From contig CP054189.1 in the NCBI GenBank assembly GCA_015709495.1, positions 682,001-746,000 of the forward strand: a stretch of DNA of 64,000 nt. The letters run 5' to 3'. The first letter of the stretch is position 1. Each line of letters starts with the position of its first letter. Made by a program: the position numbers and the translations under genes. Source of the DNA: Chthonomonadaceae bacterium (lineage in GTDB: Bacteria > Armatimonadota > Fimbriimonadia > Fimbriimonadales > Fimbriimonadaceae). Below the pieces are notes generated by a model. That model was not told the DNA's origin and made no database searches. It saw only the letters and a list, made by a program, of their open reading frames with translations. Below, in pieces: positions 48,668-58,400 of the stretch.

Positions 48668-51367
48668 ATGGCACATCGCATCGACTGGGTACGGGGAACG
48701 GTCCTCTTGATCTTGCTGATCTTGGGCGCGGCGTCCGCTGCCCTCACCCAACATTGGCTCCCCCCAGCAGCGCTGGCGGTCCTCGCGTGCGCATTCATGA
48801 TGCTGCGACACCTGAGGAGCAAGGCCCCGCGATCACTTGAACTCATAGATTGCGACGAGATCATTGGGCATCCACAGACCACGTTGGAGCGTGTTGCCGA
48901 ACTCGAACGACGATCTGAAATCTACTGGCAAGCCGCCAGACGCTTCGAGGAGCTTTTCAGCGGCCTCCCGATCGCCTGCTTCACCACCGACGCCAAAGGC
49001 ACGATCTACGAATGGAATCGCGAGTCCGAAAAGCTCTGGGGATACCCCGCGAGCGAAGTGTTCGAACAATCCATGTTCGATCTCCTTTGGCCGGAAGCGG
49101 TCTCCAAGTCGGTCCGCGCGCGCCTTGCAAGGGTGTTCGCGGGCCGCAAGTCCGATCCTTTCGAGGTCGAGCTCAAGTCGAGTCGGCAGAACCGGTCATG
49201 GGTGCTGAGCAGCATTTTCCCGCTGCGCGACCCCAACGGCAATGTGGTCGCCGCTCTCTGCGCCAACGTTGACATCACCGACCGAAAGAAATGGGAAGAG
49301 AGGCTCCGAAACAGCGAGTCCAAGTTCCGGTGCCTGATCGAGCGCGGGCGCGACGTGATTCTGACCCTCGAACTGGACGGCAAGATCACCTACGCCAGCC
49401 CCTCCGTGAAGAGCGTGCTCGATTGGGAGCCCTCCGACCTGGAAGGAAAGAACGTCCACGACTACCTTCGAAAGTCGGCTGACGCGGACATCGAAACGCT
49501 CTTTCAGAACGCACGGATCGACGCGACCAACCTTCCGCCGACCCGGCTCGCGTTCCTCCACCAGGACGGTCTTTACAGGTACCTCGAATGTATGCCCTCG
49601 CTGCATCGCAACGAACTGGGCGAGATGGTGCTCATTCTGAACGCCCGAGACGTCTCGGACCGGCTCCGAATGGAGCGGGCCCTCAGGGCCAGCGAAGAGC
49701 GGACGCGGAACATCATCGACAGCGCGCTCGACGCCGTCATCACCCTCGACGAGAACGGCCAGATTATCGGCTGGAACTCGGCGGCGCACGAGATCTTCGG
49801 TTACACGCGAGAGGAGACGCTGAGCAGGAAGTTGCTGCACCTGGTCGTTCCTGCCGAAGAGCGCTCGGGGCATCCATTGGACGTAGAGGCGCTGTTCGAG
49901 TCCCAACCCGATTTTGACCGCGTCCGCACGGAGATCGAAGTCTTGCGAAAGGACGGCGAACGGTTCTTGATCGAACTCTCGCTTTCGCAAAGCGTTTACG
50001 GCGATGCGAAATTCTGCTCGGCGTTCATCCGGGACGTGACGGAGCGAAGGAACGCTAGGGTCGCGATCGAGCAGCTCGCGCGATTCCCGAACGAAAACCC
50101 CAGCCCGACCCTCAGATTCTCCACCGACGGCAAGGTGCTTTATGCCAACTCGGCGAGTTCTCCCCTCCTCGACACGTGGCAGGTGAGTCTTGGCGACCCG
50201 TTGCCGGAGTCCTTCCGGTCCGAAATCCAGTCCTGCTTTGTCGAGCATAAGATGTCGCAAATGGAGTTCGAGGCTCAGGGGAGGGTTTATCTGCTCGATA
50301 TCGTTCCCGTCGAGGGGGCCGGGTACGCGAACGTGTACGGCAGCGAGATCACCGAGCGAAAACGCGCGGAAACGGAACTGAGGATCGCAGCATCGGAGAT
50401 TCGGCAGACGAAGGAGAATCTACAGCGCACCCTGGAGAGCATTACGGACGGATTCTTCGCTGTCGATAAGAAGTGGAGGATCACCTACATCAACCGCGAG
50501 GCCCGGCGCTTGCTCGACATTGCGGAGGACGTCCAGGCAGGAGACAGCATTCAGGAGTCGGTCGCCTACCTTCGGGACACTCCCCTCATGCGCCAACTCA
50601 AGCTAGCCTTCAACAGCGGCGAGACCGTTCGATTCGAAACTTACTTTGAGGAATCCGACAGTTGGCTCGACGTCAAGGCATATCCTTCCGGCGAGGGGCT
50701 CTCCGTTTACTTCCACGATGTCTCCGACCGAAAGCACTCGGAGCAGATGCAAGCGGCGCAGCTTCAGCAGATTCGAGAGTACAGCGATCAGCTAGAAAAG
50801 CAGCGGCATGAGCTTCGTCAAGCGAACGCCAAGCTCGAAGAGGCCAACTCCCGACTGGAGGCATTGGCGACGCGAGACGGCCTGACCGGGATTTTCAACC
50901 ACCGCGCGTTCCAAGACCATCTCGAACGGGCCGCCACTTCGTGCGCTCGCTCCAACCGGCCGCTGTCGCTCTTGATGATCGACGTCGACGAGTTCAAGAA
51001 GTACAACGACGCTTTCGGACATCCTATGGGAGACGAGGTTCTCATCGGCGTGGCGAAGATTCTCACCGAACACGCCCGCGAGGTGGATATCGTGGCGCGA
51101 TACGGTGGTGAGGAGTTCGCGGTGCTCCTACCGGACGCCGACGAAGTGGCAGCACTAACCGTGGCCGAGAGGATTCGAAGCGCGATCGAAGATAGAGAAT
51201 GGCCGCTTCGTCCCGTCACGATCAGTTTGGGCGCGGCGACAACCTGCGGGACGTGCGCGAACGCCAAAGACCTCATCAGTGAGGCTGACAAAGCGCTTTA
51301 TGCCTCGAAGGCCAATGGGCGCAACCGCACCTCGCACTTCCGAACGATTCAAAAGGAAGCCGCCTGA
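48668..51367 (+). CDS. Multi-PAS diguanylate cyclase
   Basis: An 899-residue sensor enzyme making c-di-GMP. The N-terminus has two hydrophobic segments (about residues 10-45). Several PAS domains follow (about 85-210, 215-340, 345-470, 480-575, 590-710), with typical F-G-Y-T-R-E-E and R-D-V-T-E-R-R boundaries. A coiled segment (about 715-760) leads to the GGDEF domain with the active loop A-R-Y-G-G-E-E-F. An R-E-V-D motif five residues before it is the inhibitory I site, implying product feedback. No EAL domain is present. Signal and target are unknown; motility control is conceivable. Confidence 0.9.
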   Translation: MAHRIDWVRGTVLLILLILGAASAALTQHWLPPAALAVLACAFMMLRHLRSKAPRSLELIDCDEIIGHPQTTLERVAELERRSEIYWQAARRFEELFSGLPIACFTTDAKGTIYEWNRESEKLWGYPASEVFEQSMFDLLWPEAVSKSVRARLARVFAGRKSDPFEVELKSSRQNRSWVLSSIFPLRDPNGNVVAALCANVDITDRKKWEERLRNSESKFRCLIERGRDVILTLELDGKITYASPSVKSVLDWEPSDLEGKNVHDYLRKSADADIETLFQNARIDATNLPPTRLAFLHQDGLYRYLECMPSLHRNELGEMVLILNARDVSDRLRMERALRASEERTRNIIDSALDAVITLDENGQIIGWNSAAHEIFGYTREETLSRKLLHLVVPAEERSGHPLDVEALFESQPDFDRVRTEIEVLRKDGERFLIELSLSQSVYGDAKFCSAFIRDVTERRNARVAIEQLARFPNENPSPTLRFSTDGKVLYANSASSPLLDTWQVSLGDPLPESFRSEIQSCFVEHKMSQMEFEAQGRVYLLDIVPVEGAGYANVYGSEITERKRAETELRIAASEIRQTKENLQRTLESITDGFFAVDKKWRITYINREARRLLDIAEDVQAGDSIQESVAYLRDTPLMRQLKLAFNSGETVRFETYFEESDSWLDVKAYPSGEGLSVYFHDVSDRKHSEQMQAAQLQQIREYSDQLEKQRHELRQANAKLEEANSRLEALATRDGLTGIFNHRAFQDHLERAATSCARSNRPLSLLMIDVDEFKKYNDAFGHPMGDEVLIGVAKILTEHAREVDIVARYGGEEFAVLLPDADEVAALTVAERIRSAIEDREWPLRPVTISLGAATTCGTCANAKDLISEADKALYASKANGRNRTSHFRTIQKEAA

Positions 51368-51376
51368 TGTCCCGGC

Positions 51377-52531
51377 TCAGTTGAACTTAAGCTGGATGCC
51401 GCGGCGCTGAATCTGCTCGACGAACCTCCCGCCCGACATTGCGGTCTCGTACCGCAACGCTCCCGTGGGCATCTCTCCGGCGGCTATGGCCTCCGCATAA
51501 ATGGCCGCTGAAAACCCCGTGAGCCGCTCCATCGAAGTGAACCCAGTCGCCTCGTCTTCCCGGTCGAAAATGTCGATTTGGATACGCTTGGGCTGACCGT
51601 CTTTCGTTCCCAAGCCGACGGCACGGACGGCGCACATATCGAGGTCTTCATATTGGGCGAGCTTGTCGCCAAAGACCTTGTAGAACAACTCGACCGGCTT
51701 CACTTCGCAGTCGCCAATCTCAAGCCTCTCGTGACTCCAGAACCCGAAGTCCTTAAAGATTCGCATCCGCTCGCAATGCCCTGGGAACCGGATCGTCTTG
51801 TACTCGTAGTTCTTGACCTTCCCTTCGAAGGTGTACGGAGCGGTGCTCGTACCTCCTGAAGTCGTGAACGCCTCCATGTTGCCGAGTTCCTCGATGTGAA
51901 GCGACTCCAGTTCATCGAGCGTGTCGACCTTTTCGATCTTGCCGTCGCGCAACACGACCGCTTCGTAGTCGTATTCCGTCACGAGACCCTCGACGTTGAA
52001 CGTGAGCTTGTAGTTGAAGGGAGGCTCGGGATGCTGGGGAAGCACGCCACAATAGAGCTTGACCGACTCCACCTCGTCCAATTGCTCGATGCAGTAACAG
52101 CCCAGGTTGTTCACGAGGCCCGGAGCGAGGCCGCAGTCGGGGACAAGCGTGACTTGGGACTCCTGCGCTGCGGCATTCATCGCAAGGGTCTTCAAGGTGA
52201 TCTCGGTGTTGCCTCCGAGATCTACCATGCTCGTTTTTGCGGCAATGGCTGCCGCGGCGATCTGCGGGTGCATCCAATATGGGACGCAACTGGCAAGGAC
52301 GTCGACCTCCTTCAGAAACACGACCATCTCTGCCTCATCTAGGGCATCCACCTGTGCGGAAGTGCAAACGTCACTCTCCGCCAATCGGTTCACTCGCTCT
52401 GCGGCGGCCGCCGCTTGGTCGCCGCAGACGTCAGCCAAGATGACCCTTTCGGGACTGGCATGCTTCGCCAGGTCGTAAGCGAGGGCCGTGCCCTGCATTC
52501 CAGCACCGAGAACCGCGAAAACTTTGCTCAT
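51377..52531 (-). CDS. Saccharopine dehydrogenase-family enzyme, probably lysine 6-dehydrogenase
   Basis: A 384-residue protein with an N-terminal Rossmann motif (V-L-G-A-G-M-Q-G-T-A), the central V-P-D-C-G-L-A-P-G-L-V-N-N segment, C-G-V-L-P-Q-H-P-E-P-P-F-N-Y-K and T-S-G-G-T-S-T. These match LYSDH-type enzymes, which oxidise the epsilon-amino group of lysine with NAD to give piperideine-6-carboxylate. The exact substrate is inferred. ATG 52531 is chosen; the extended frame from 52618 runs back through a terminator hairpin. This leader structure suggests attenuation control. Confidence 0.85.
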   Translation of the reverse strand: MSKVFAVLGAGMQGTALAYDLAKHASPERVILADVCGDQAAAAAERVNRLAESDVCTSAQVDALDEAEMVVFLKEVDVLASCVPYWMHPQIAAAAIAAKTSMVDLGGNTEITLKTLAMNAAAQESQVTLVPDCGLAPGLVNNLGCYCIEQLDEVESVKLYCGVLPQHPEPPFNYKLTFNVEGLVTEYDYEAVVLRDGKIEKVDTLDELESLHIEELGNMEAFTTSGGTSTAPYTFEGKVKNYEYKTIRFPGHCERMRIFKDFGFWSHERLEIGDCEVKPVELFYKVFGDKLAQYEDLDMCAVRAVGLGTKDGQPKRIQIDIFDREDEATGFTSMERLTGFSAAIYAEAIAAGEMPTGALRYETAMSGGRFVEQIQRRGIQLKFN

Positions 52532-52543
52532 GATAGGAAACCC

Positions 52544-52598
52544 AAAAAAAGCGCCCTTGGTCGGGCGCGGAGTGAGGAGAGAGTACCCGATGCGCCCC
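52544..52598 (-). promoter_or_regulatory. Candidate transcription attenuator of the lysine 6-dehydrogenase-like gene
   Basis: On the minus strand, GCGCCC (52568-52563), a six-base loop GACCAA and GGGCGC (52556-52551) form a perfect 6-bp stem followed by seven T (52550-52544), an intrinsic terminator. It ends only 12 bases before the ATG of the gene it precedes, and no minus-strand gene lies upstream. A second GGGGCGC (52598-52592) upstream could pair with the same GCGCCC and exclude the terminator. Mutually exclusive hairpins of this kind characterise attenuators. The effector is unknown. Confidence 0.5.
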
Positions 52599-52601
52599 TT
52601 C

Positions 52602-52628
52602 GATGTGTAAGCCGACATCCCTTACATC
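52602..52628. repeat. Inverted repeat between divergent genes
   Basis: TGTAAG (52606-52611) is repeated inverted as CTTACA (52621-52626), extended by GAT/ATC on the outside with one extra base. It sits between the lysine dehydrogenase-like gene and the divergent ctaA-ctaB gene. It could be an operator for a dimeric repressor or an upstream hairpin of the leader. Confidence 0.4.
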
Positions 52629-52677
52629 AAGGTATCCTTTGACCGCTCGCGCTGTGGGGGCGTCGGGCGCAAAAGAG

Positions 52678-54549
52678 ATGTCCTCAGTGAGCCTGTCAGG
52701 GGGGAATTCGACCCCCAACCCGGTCGACCCCGGACCCAAACGCTTCGCCCGGCTGGCGTGGGCTAGCGTTCTTTACACCATCGCTGTTATCGTGTTCGGC
52801 GCGTTCGTTCGGGCCACCCACTCCGGGGATGGTTGCGGCGCCCACTGGCCGAAGTGCGACGGGGTCTTTGTTCCGCTCAACCCCTCGGCCGAGATGCTGA
52901 TCGAGTTCACACACCGCGTCACGAGTGGGATCGCGGGGCTGCTCTCGATCGGTTTGGTCTTCCTTGCCTTTCGATGCCTTCCTCGAAGGCACCCTTCCCG
53001 TCTGGGAGCGATCCTGACGTTTGTCTTCATGATGATCGAGGCGGGGATCGGGGCGGTCCTCGTCAAGCAAGGGTTGGTGGGCGACAACGACTCGGTTCAC
53101 CGGGCCGTCTATATGGCGGTTCACCTCTGCAACACGTTCTTGCTGCTGGCGGCAATGGTGGCGACCGCTTTTTGGGCGAAGACGGGCGCGACGCCGAAGT
53201 TCCGGGGGCAGGGAGCGGCCGGGTTCGGAGTTTTTTTGGGGGCCGCCGCCATCCTTTTGCTTGGAGTTAGCGGGGCGGTGACGGCTTTGGGGGACACCCT
53301 TTTCCCCGCTCAAACGCTCACCGAGGGACTCACGGCCGATTTCTCTTCCACCGCCCACTTCCTCGTGAGGCTGAGGCTGCTCCACCCGCTGATTGCGGTT
53401 TCGGTAGGGGTGCTGGTGGTCTTGGTCTCGGTCGCGTTGAGCCATTCGCGCCCGAGGTACGGAGCCCCCAGGTACGCGAGCGCGCTGGTGGGCCTTTTCG
53501 TTACCCAACTCTTCGTCGGTATGATGAACGTTATCCTGCTGGCGCCGGTTTGGATGCAGTTGGTCCACCTGGCGATCGCCGACGCACTGTGGGTGGCCTT
53601 CGTGCTGTTGGGACTGACCTCATTGACCTCAGAACCTGCTGACCTCGATAGCGGCGAGCGTGAACGCCCTGGAGCAAAGAACCTCGGGGAGTTGGCGCGC
53701 GCCTACGTGGCACTTACGAAGCCGCGCGTCATCAGCCTTCTTCTCTTCACGACATTAATGGCTGCGCTGATGGCGAACGGCGGCTGGCCCGGCTGGCCCT
53801 TGTTCCTCTCGGTCGCCATCGGAGGCTACTTGGCCGCTGGCGCAGCGAACGCGATCAATATGTTCGTCGACCGCGACATCGACCGCGAGATGGCCCGCAC
53901 TGCGACCCGGCCCACAGTGACCGAGGTGATTCCGCCAATCCACGCCTTGTACTTCGGTTTCTTTGCGGCAGTCGCTTCTTTCTTGATTCTTTGGTCGGGC
54001 GCAAACCTGCTGGCGGCCAGCCTAGCCATGGCCGGACTCTTGTTTTACGTGTTCATCTACACGCTGATGCTCAAGCGGCGCACGTGGCACAACATCGTGA
54101 TCGGGGGCGCAGCAGGTTCGTTTCCGCCGCTCGTGGGTTGGGCGGCCGTGACGGGTGACCTCAACTTTTTCGCTTGGGTGCTGTTCGCGCTGATCTTCGT
54201 GTGGACGCCGGTTCATTTTTGGGCGCTGGCGATTCTGATCAAGGACGACTACGCGGCTGCGGGCGTGCCGATGCTGCCGGTCGTCCGAGGGGATCGCGCC
54301 ACGATCCTTCAGATTGCCTTGTACGCCGTTCTTACGACCCTTGTGAGCGCACTGCCGCTCCTCGACCCAAGGGTCGGCCCCAGCTACCTTCCTGCAGCGC
54401 TGATCCTGAACGCCGTACTCCTTTGGCTCTGCGCCAGGCTCTATCGCCGGCCCGTCAGGAGAGAGGCATTGTTTCTTTTTAAGTATTCAATGGTGTACCT
54501 GGCGCTGCTGTTCGCAACGTTAGCGATCGATCGAACATGGGTTGGCTGA
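52678..54549 (+). CDS. ctaA-ctaB: Heme A synthase (CtaA) fused to heme O synthase (CtaB)
   Basis: A 623-residue membrane protein making heme A for cytochrome oxidase. The N-terminal half (about residues 20-310) is COX15/CtaA-like, with F-G-A-F-V-R-A-T-H-S-G-D-G-C, E-F-T-H-R-V-T-S-G and later paired His sites (V-H-R-A-V-Y-M, H-P-L-I-A-V, L-V-H-L-A-I-A-D). The C-terminal half is a UbiA-type prenyltransferase with N-M-F-V-D-R-D-I-D-R and V-W-T-P-V-H-F-W-A-L-A-I. The ATG at 52678 follows AAAAGAG. It precedes the complex III and oxidase genes that need its product. Confidence 0.92.
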   Translation: MSSVSLSGGNSTPNPVDPGPKRFARLAWASVLYTIAVIVFGAFVRATHSGDGCGAHWPKCDGVFVPLNPSAEMLIEFTHRVTSGIAGLLSIGLVFLAFRCLPRRHPSRLGAILTFVFMMIEAGIGAVLVKQGLVGDNDSVHRAVYMAVHLCNTFLLLAAMVATAFWAKTGATPKFRGQGAAGFGVFLGAAAILLLGVSGAVTALGDTLFPAQTLTEGLTADFSSTAHFLVRLRLLHPLIAVSVGVLVVLVSVALSHSRPRYGAPRYASALVGLFVTQLFVGMMNVILLAPVWMQLVHLAIADALWVAFVLLGLTSLTSEPADLDSGERERPGAKNLGELARAYVALTKPRVISLLLFTTLMAALMANGGWPGWPLFLSVAIGGYLAAGAANAINMFVDRDIDREMARTATRPTVTEVIPPIHALYFGFFAAVASFLILWSGANLLAASLAMAGLLFYVFIYTLMLKRRTWHNIVIGGAAGSFPPLVGWAAVTGDLNFFAWVLFALIFVWTPVHFWALAILIKDDYAAAGVPMLPVVRGDRATILQIALYAVLTTLVSALPLLDPRVGPSYLPAALILNAVLLWLCARLYRRPVRREALFLFKYSMVYLALLFATLAIDRTWVG

Positions 54550-54605
54550 ACATACTGGACAGTTGCGTATACGCTGAACCCTGTGCCATAGTTCTTTGCC
54601 GTGAA

Positions 54606-54650
54606 CTCCGCTGAATTCGCGGGCGTCGTTTCGGACGCCCCGGAGCGGAG
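54606..54650 (+). other. Two-tier hairpin in the leader of the act operon
   Basis: CTCCGCT (54606-54612) pairs with AGCGGAG (54644-54650), and inside it GGGCGTC (54621-54627) pairs with GACGCCC (54634-54640) around a six-base loop. Both stems are perfect 7-bp pairings. The structure ends 18 bases before the ATG of actA and has no T run, so it is not an intrinsic terminator; an mRNA-stabilising or translational role is possible. Confidence 0.45.
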
Positions 54651-54667
54651 TCGGGAGATCCGGGTCG

Positions 54668-55417
54668 ATGCCGCAGGTTTTTAGTTCGGGTGCCAACACC
54701 CTTGCCAAGCTGAGCCTTATAACCGCTGCCATCTTGCCCTTCGGGGTGCTTTACGCGGGCAGCACGTTCACGAGGTCGTCCGCTAACACGAATGTCGGGG
54801 TCGCCGTCGATCAGCCGGTCTTTTTCAGCCACAAACACCACGCCTTCGAACTCGGGATCGACTGCCGATACTGTCACACGTCCGTCGAGAAAAGCCCCGT
54901 GGCGGGGGTGCCCCCCACAGAGACATGTATGTCCTGTCACTCACAGATTTGGCTGAACAGCCCGCTGCTCGAGCCGCTGCGCCAAAGCTACGAGACCGGG
55001 GAGTCGCTCGTCTGGAACAAGGTCAATAAGGTCCCCGAGTTCGTCTACTTCAACCACAGCATCCACATCGCCCGAGGGGTGAGTTGCAACGAGTGCCACG
55101 GGGCCGTTACGAAGATGCAGATGACCGCCAAGGGCCGTGACCTGTCGATGTCGTGGTGCTTGGAGTGCCATCGCAACCCCGAAAAGTATCTCTATGTCGA
55201 AGGAGAAGAGGGGCGGGGCGCTTCTCCCGCGGAGCGCGTGTTCGAACTTTACGACAAGCAGCGAAGGGGCGAGCAACTCTCCACGAGGGAGTTCAACCTA
55301 CTCAACGACAAGACCACGGTTCCGACCGCCGAGCAAGTCCGAAACGGAGAGCAGCAGGTGGAGCGCCTGGGCGTGAAGAAACAGCAACTCATGGACTGTT
55401 GGATTTGCCACAGGTAA
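54668..55417 (+). CDS. actA: Alternative complex III pentaheme cytochrome subunit
   Basis: A 249-residue membrane-anchored cytochrome c passing electrons out of the quinol-oxidising complex. A hydrophobic segment (about residues 12-32) anchors it. Five heme c motifs are visible: C-R-Y-C-H, C-M-S-C-H, C-N-E-C-H, C-L-E-C-H and C-W-I-C-H, the number expected for ActA. It opens the act operon, with a GGGAG stretch upstream of the ATG and the two-tier leader hairpin before it. Confidence 0.93.
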   Translation: MPQVFSSGANTLAKLSLITAAILPFGVLYAGSTFTRSSANTNVGVAVDQPVFFSHKHHAFELGIDCRYCHTSVEKSPVAGVPPTETCMSCHSQIWLNSPLLEPLRQSYETGESLVWNKVNKVPEFVYFNHSIHIARGVSCNECHGAVTKMQMTAKGRDLSMSWCLECHRNPEKYLYVEGEEGRGASPAERVFELYDKQRRGEQLSTREFNLLNDKTTVPTAEQVRNGEQQVERLGVKKQQLMDCWICHR

Positions 55418-55431
55418 CGAGGACACCAGGG

Positions 55432-58400
55432 ATGGAGAACGGCGAGAGCAAGAGAATGTGGTTGCAGAAGGCTCGAAAGCTGCTGAAGAGCGGCCAGGTC
55501 GATGGCTTTTGGCGCAGCTTCGAGCAGGTGGCCAACTCGCCCGAATACGAGAAGTGGCTCGAAGACGAGTTTCCCGAGCGCTCCAGCCTTTTCGAACTCG
55601 ACCGTCGCAACTTCATGAAGTTCATGGGTGCGGCGACGCTCATGGCCAGCCTCGCGGGCTGCCGAAGGCTTCCCAAGGAACAGATCGTCCCGTTCGTCAA
55701 GCAGCCCGAGGACTCCGTGCCCGGCGTCCGCAAGCGATACGCGACCTCCTTCGTCTCCCAGGGGGCGGCGATGGGTCTCGTCGTCGAGAGCCGCGAGGGG
55801 CGGCCCATCAAGGTCGAGGGGAATCCGGAGCATTCCGGCAGCCTGGGCTCGTCCGACGTTTTCTGCCAGGCTTCGCTGTATGACCTTTATGACCCGGATC
55901 GGCTCAAGGCGGTTCAACGGGGCCGGTCGACCGCCTCGTGGGACCAGTTTTGGAAGGAGGCGAGGGCTCAACTTCAGGTCGCAAAGGAGAAAAACGGGCA
56001 AGGCGTGGTTTTGCTGACCGAGTCGGTCGTTTCGCCTTCGTATCACGCCCAGATTCAGAAGTTCTTGCAGGCATTCCCCGAAGCCAAATGGGTCGCTTAT
56101 GACCCGCTGGCCCCGATGAACGTGCTGTACGGGAACGACTTGCTGTTCGATCGCAAGCTTAACGCGGTCTACGATTTCCGCGGCGCGGACGTAATTCTCT
56201 CGGTCGATTCGGACTTCCTTTATCTTGGTCCGGGCGCCGTACGCTATGCCCGCGAGTTCAGTTCGAGGCGCGCGCCCCAGGGAACGGACGCGTCTAAGAT
56301 GAACCGCATGTTCGCAGTCCAGTGCGCGCCAAGCGTCACGAGCGCCGCAGCGGACGAAGTGCTGGCTTTGAAGCCCACCCTCGTGGAACCGTTCTTGCGC
56401 GCGCTGGCGGTTCGGCTGGGGATTCCTGCGGCGCCGGGCGACACTCCGCCGAAGTCGGGTGAATGGATCGAGAAGCTCGCCGCTCAGCTTCAGGCTACGC
56501 GCGGCCGGTGTGTCGTAGTGCCTGGGCTGCATCACCGCCCGATGGTCCACGCGCTCGCTCAGGCGATCAATGTTCATTTGGGCAACGTCGGGACCACGGT
56601 ACGGTACACCCAACCCCTCGATTTCGCGGAAGACGCGAGCGCCGATGGGGTGTCGGGCTTGCAGCGCGCGGCGAGGCAGAACCCGATTGACGCAGTTTTC
56701 ATTCTGGGAGGCAACCCCGCATACACGCTACCGGGAGGATCGAGCCTCGGGCGATTGCTCGAAGCGGCTCCTCTTACGGCGCACCTCACCTCTCACGCTA
56801 ACGAAACCTCGGAGCTTTGCAGGTGGGAGTTACCCCTTTCGCACTACCTCGAGTCCTGGGGAGATGGGCTCGGATACGACGGAAGCACGGTGTTGCAGCA
56901 GCCCTTGATTGCGCCGCTCTATCATTCATTTTCCGAAATCGAGTTCATCGAGGGGCTCCTCGGCAGCCACCGCACCGCGCGGGAGGTCGTCAAAGAGGTC
57001 CACGGTTTTGCGGGGGTTCAGGGCGAGGACCGGTTTCAATCGCTGCTGGAAAGGGGCGTGCTCCCTGGAAGCGTGTTCGGGTCCGAGCAGGTCGAACCAA
57101 ACTTCGAAGCCCTCGAACTTCCGCCTGCTCTGCCGTCCGGCTTCGAGTTGATCGTTTTGCCCGATCCCACCGTCCTGGACGGCAGGTTCGCCAACAACCC
57201 TTGGCTGCAAGAGCTCCCCAAGCCGATGTCGTCGCTGACGTGGGATAACGCGGTATACGTCGGTCCCGCGATGGCCGAACGGATCGGCGCTGGCACGGAG
57301 GACAAGGTCTCCATCAGTGTTCAAAATCGCAAGGAGGAGGCCGCGCTCTTCGTGATGCCGGGAATCCCGGACGAAACGGTCGTCGTCCACATGGGTTACG
57401 GCCGGAAGGCGGGCGGCATGTGGGTGACTTCAGACGGCCCGCGCGGATTCAACGCGTTCCCGCTGATGAACCCTGCTTCGCCGGGGGTAGGGACGCGGGT
57501 CGCCGTCGTCAAACTGGAGGGCAAGATGCCCCTCGCGTCGGTTCAAGTCCACCACTCGATGGAGGGGAAGGACATCATCCGCTCCGGCACCGTCGCCGAG
57601 TTTCAGGCGAAACCCTCGCTCGCGCCGGAGTACGTTCACGAGGGTCATTTCGATTCGCTGTACCCGGAGGGCGAGTTCAAGTACGACGGCCACAAGTGGG
57701 CGATGTCGATCGACCTCTCGCTTTGCATCGGCTGCAACGCCTGCACGATCGCCTGCCAAGCCGAAAACAACATCCCCAGCGTCGGGAAGACCCAGGTGCA
57801 GAGAGGGCGCGAGATGCATTGGATTCGCGTGGATCGGTACTACAAGGGCTCACCCGACGCTCCGGAACAGACGCTCTTTCAGCCCCTGCCTTGTATGCAC
57901 TGCGAAAACGCCCCTTGTGAGCCAGTTTGCCCAGTCGCCGCCACGACGCACAGCAAGGAGGGCCTCAACCAGATGGTCTACAACAGGTGCGTCGGGACAA
58001 GGTACTGCTCCAACAACTGCCCCTACAAAGTCAGAAGGTTCAACTACTTGAACTTCGCCGACAAGACCACCGACAAGCTTGGGCGAGACGCTCCGACCCT
58101 GCGGCTTCTCAACAACCCCGATGTGACGGTTCGAGGCCGAGGCGTCATGGAGAAGTGTACGTTTTGCGTCCAGCGAATCAACTCGGCGCGGATCGAATCG
58201 AAGCGCACCGGCGCCCCCCTCAAGGACGGCGACATCGTCACCGCGTGCCAGCAGGCTTGCCCCACCCAAGCGATCGTCTTTGGCGACCTCTCGGACCCCG
58301 CGAGCCGCGTCACGAAGCTCAGGGGCGATCCAAGAAGTTACGGTTTGCTTGCCGACCTGAACACCCGGCCGCGGACCACGTATCTCGCCAAAGTTACGAA

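Noticed and set aside
52603-52677. Extra 25 residues at the N-terminus of the CtaA-CtaB fusion
   Set aside because: They lack hydrophobic or conserved sequence and cover the inverted repeat; the ATG at 52678 has a better upstream sequence.
55153-55431. Extended N-terminus of actB
   Set aside because: It is an Arg-rich frame within the coding sequence of actA; the ATG at 55432 starts the known ActB N-terminal region.
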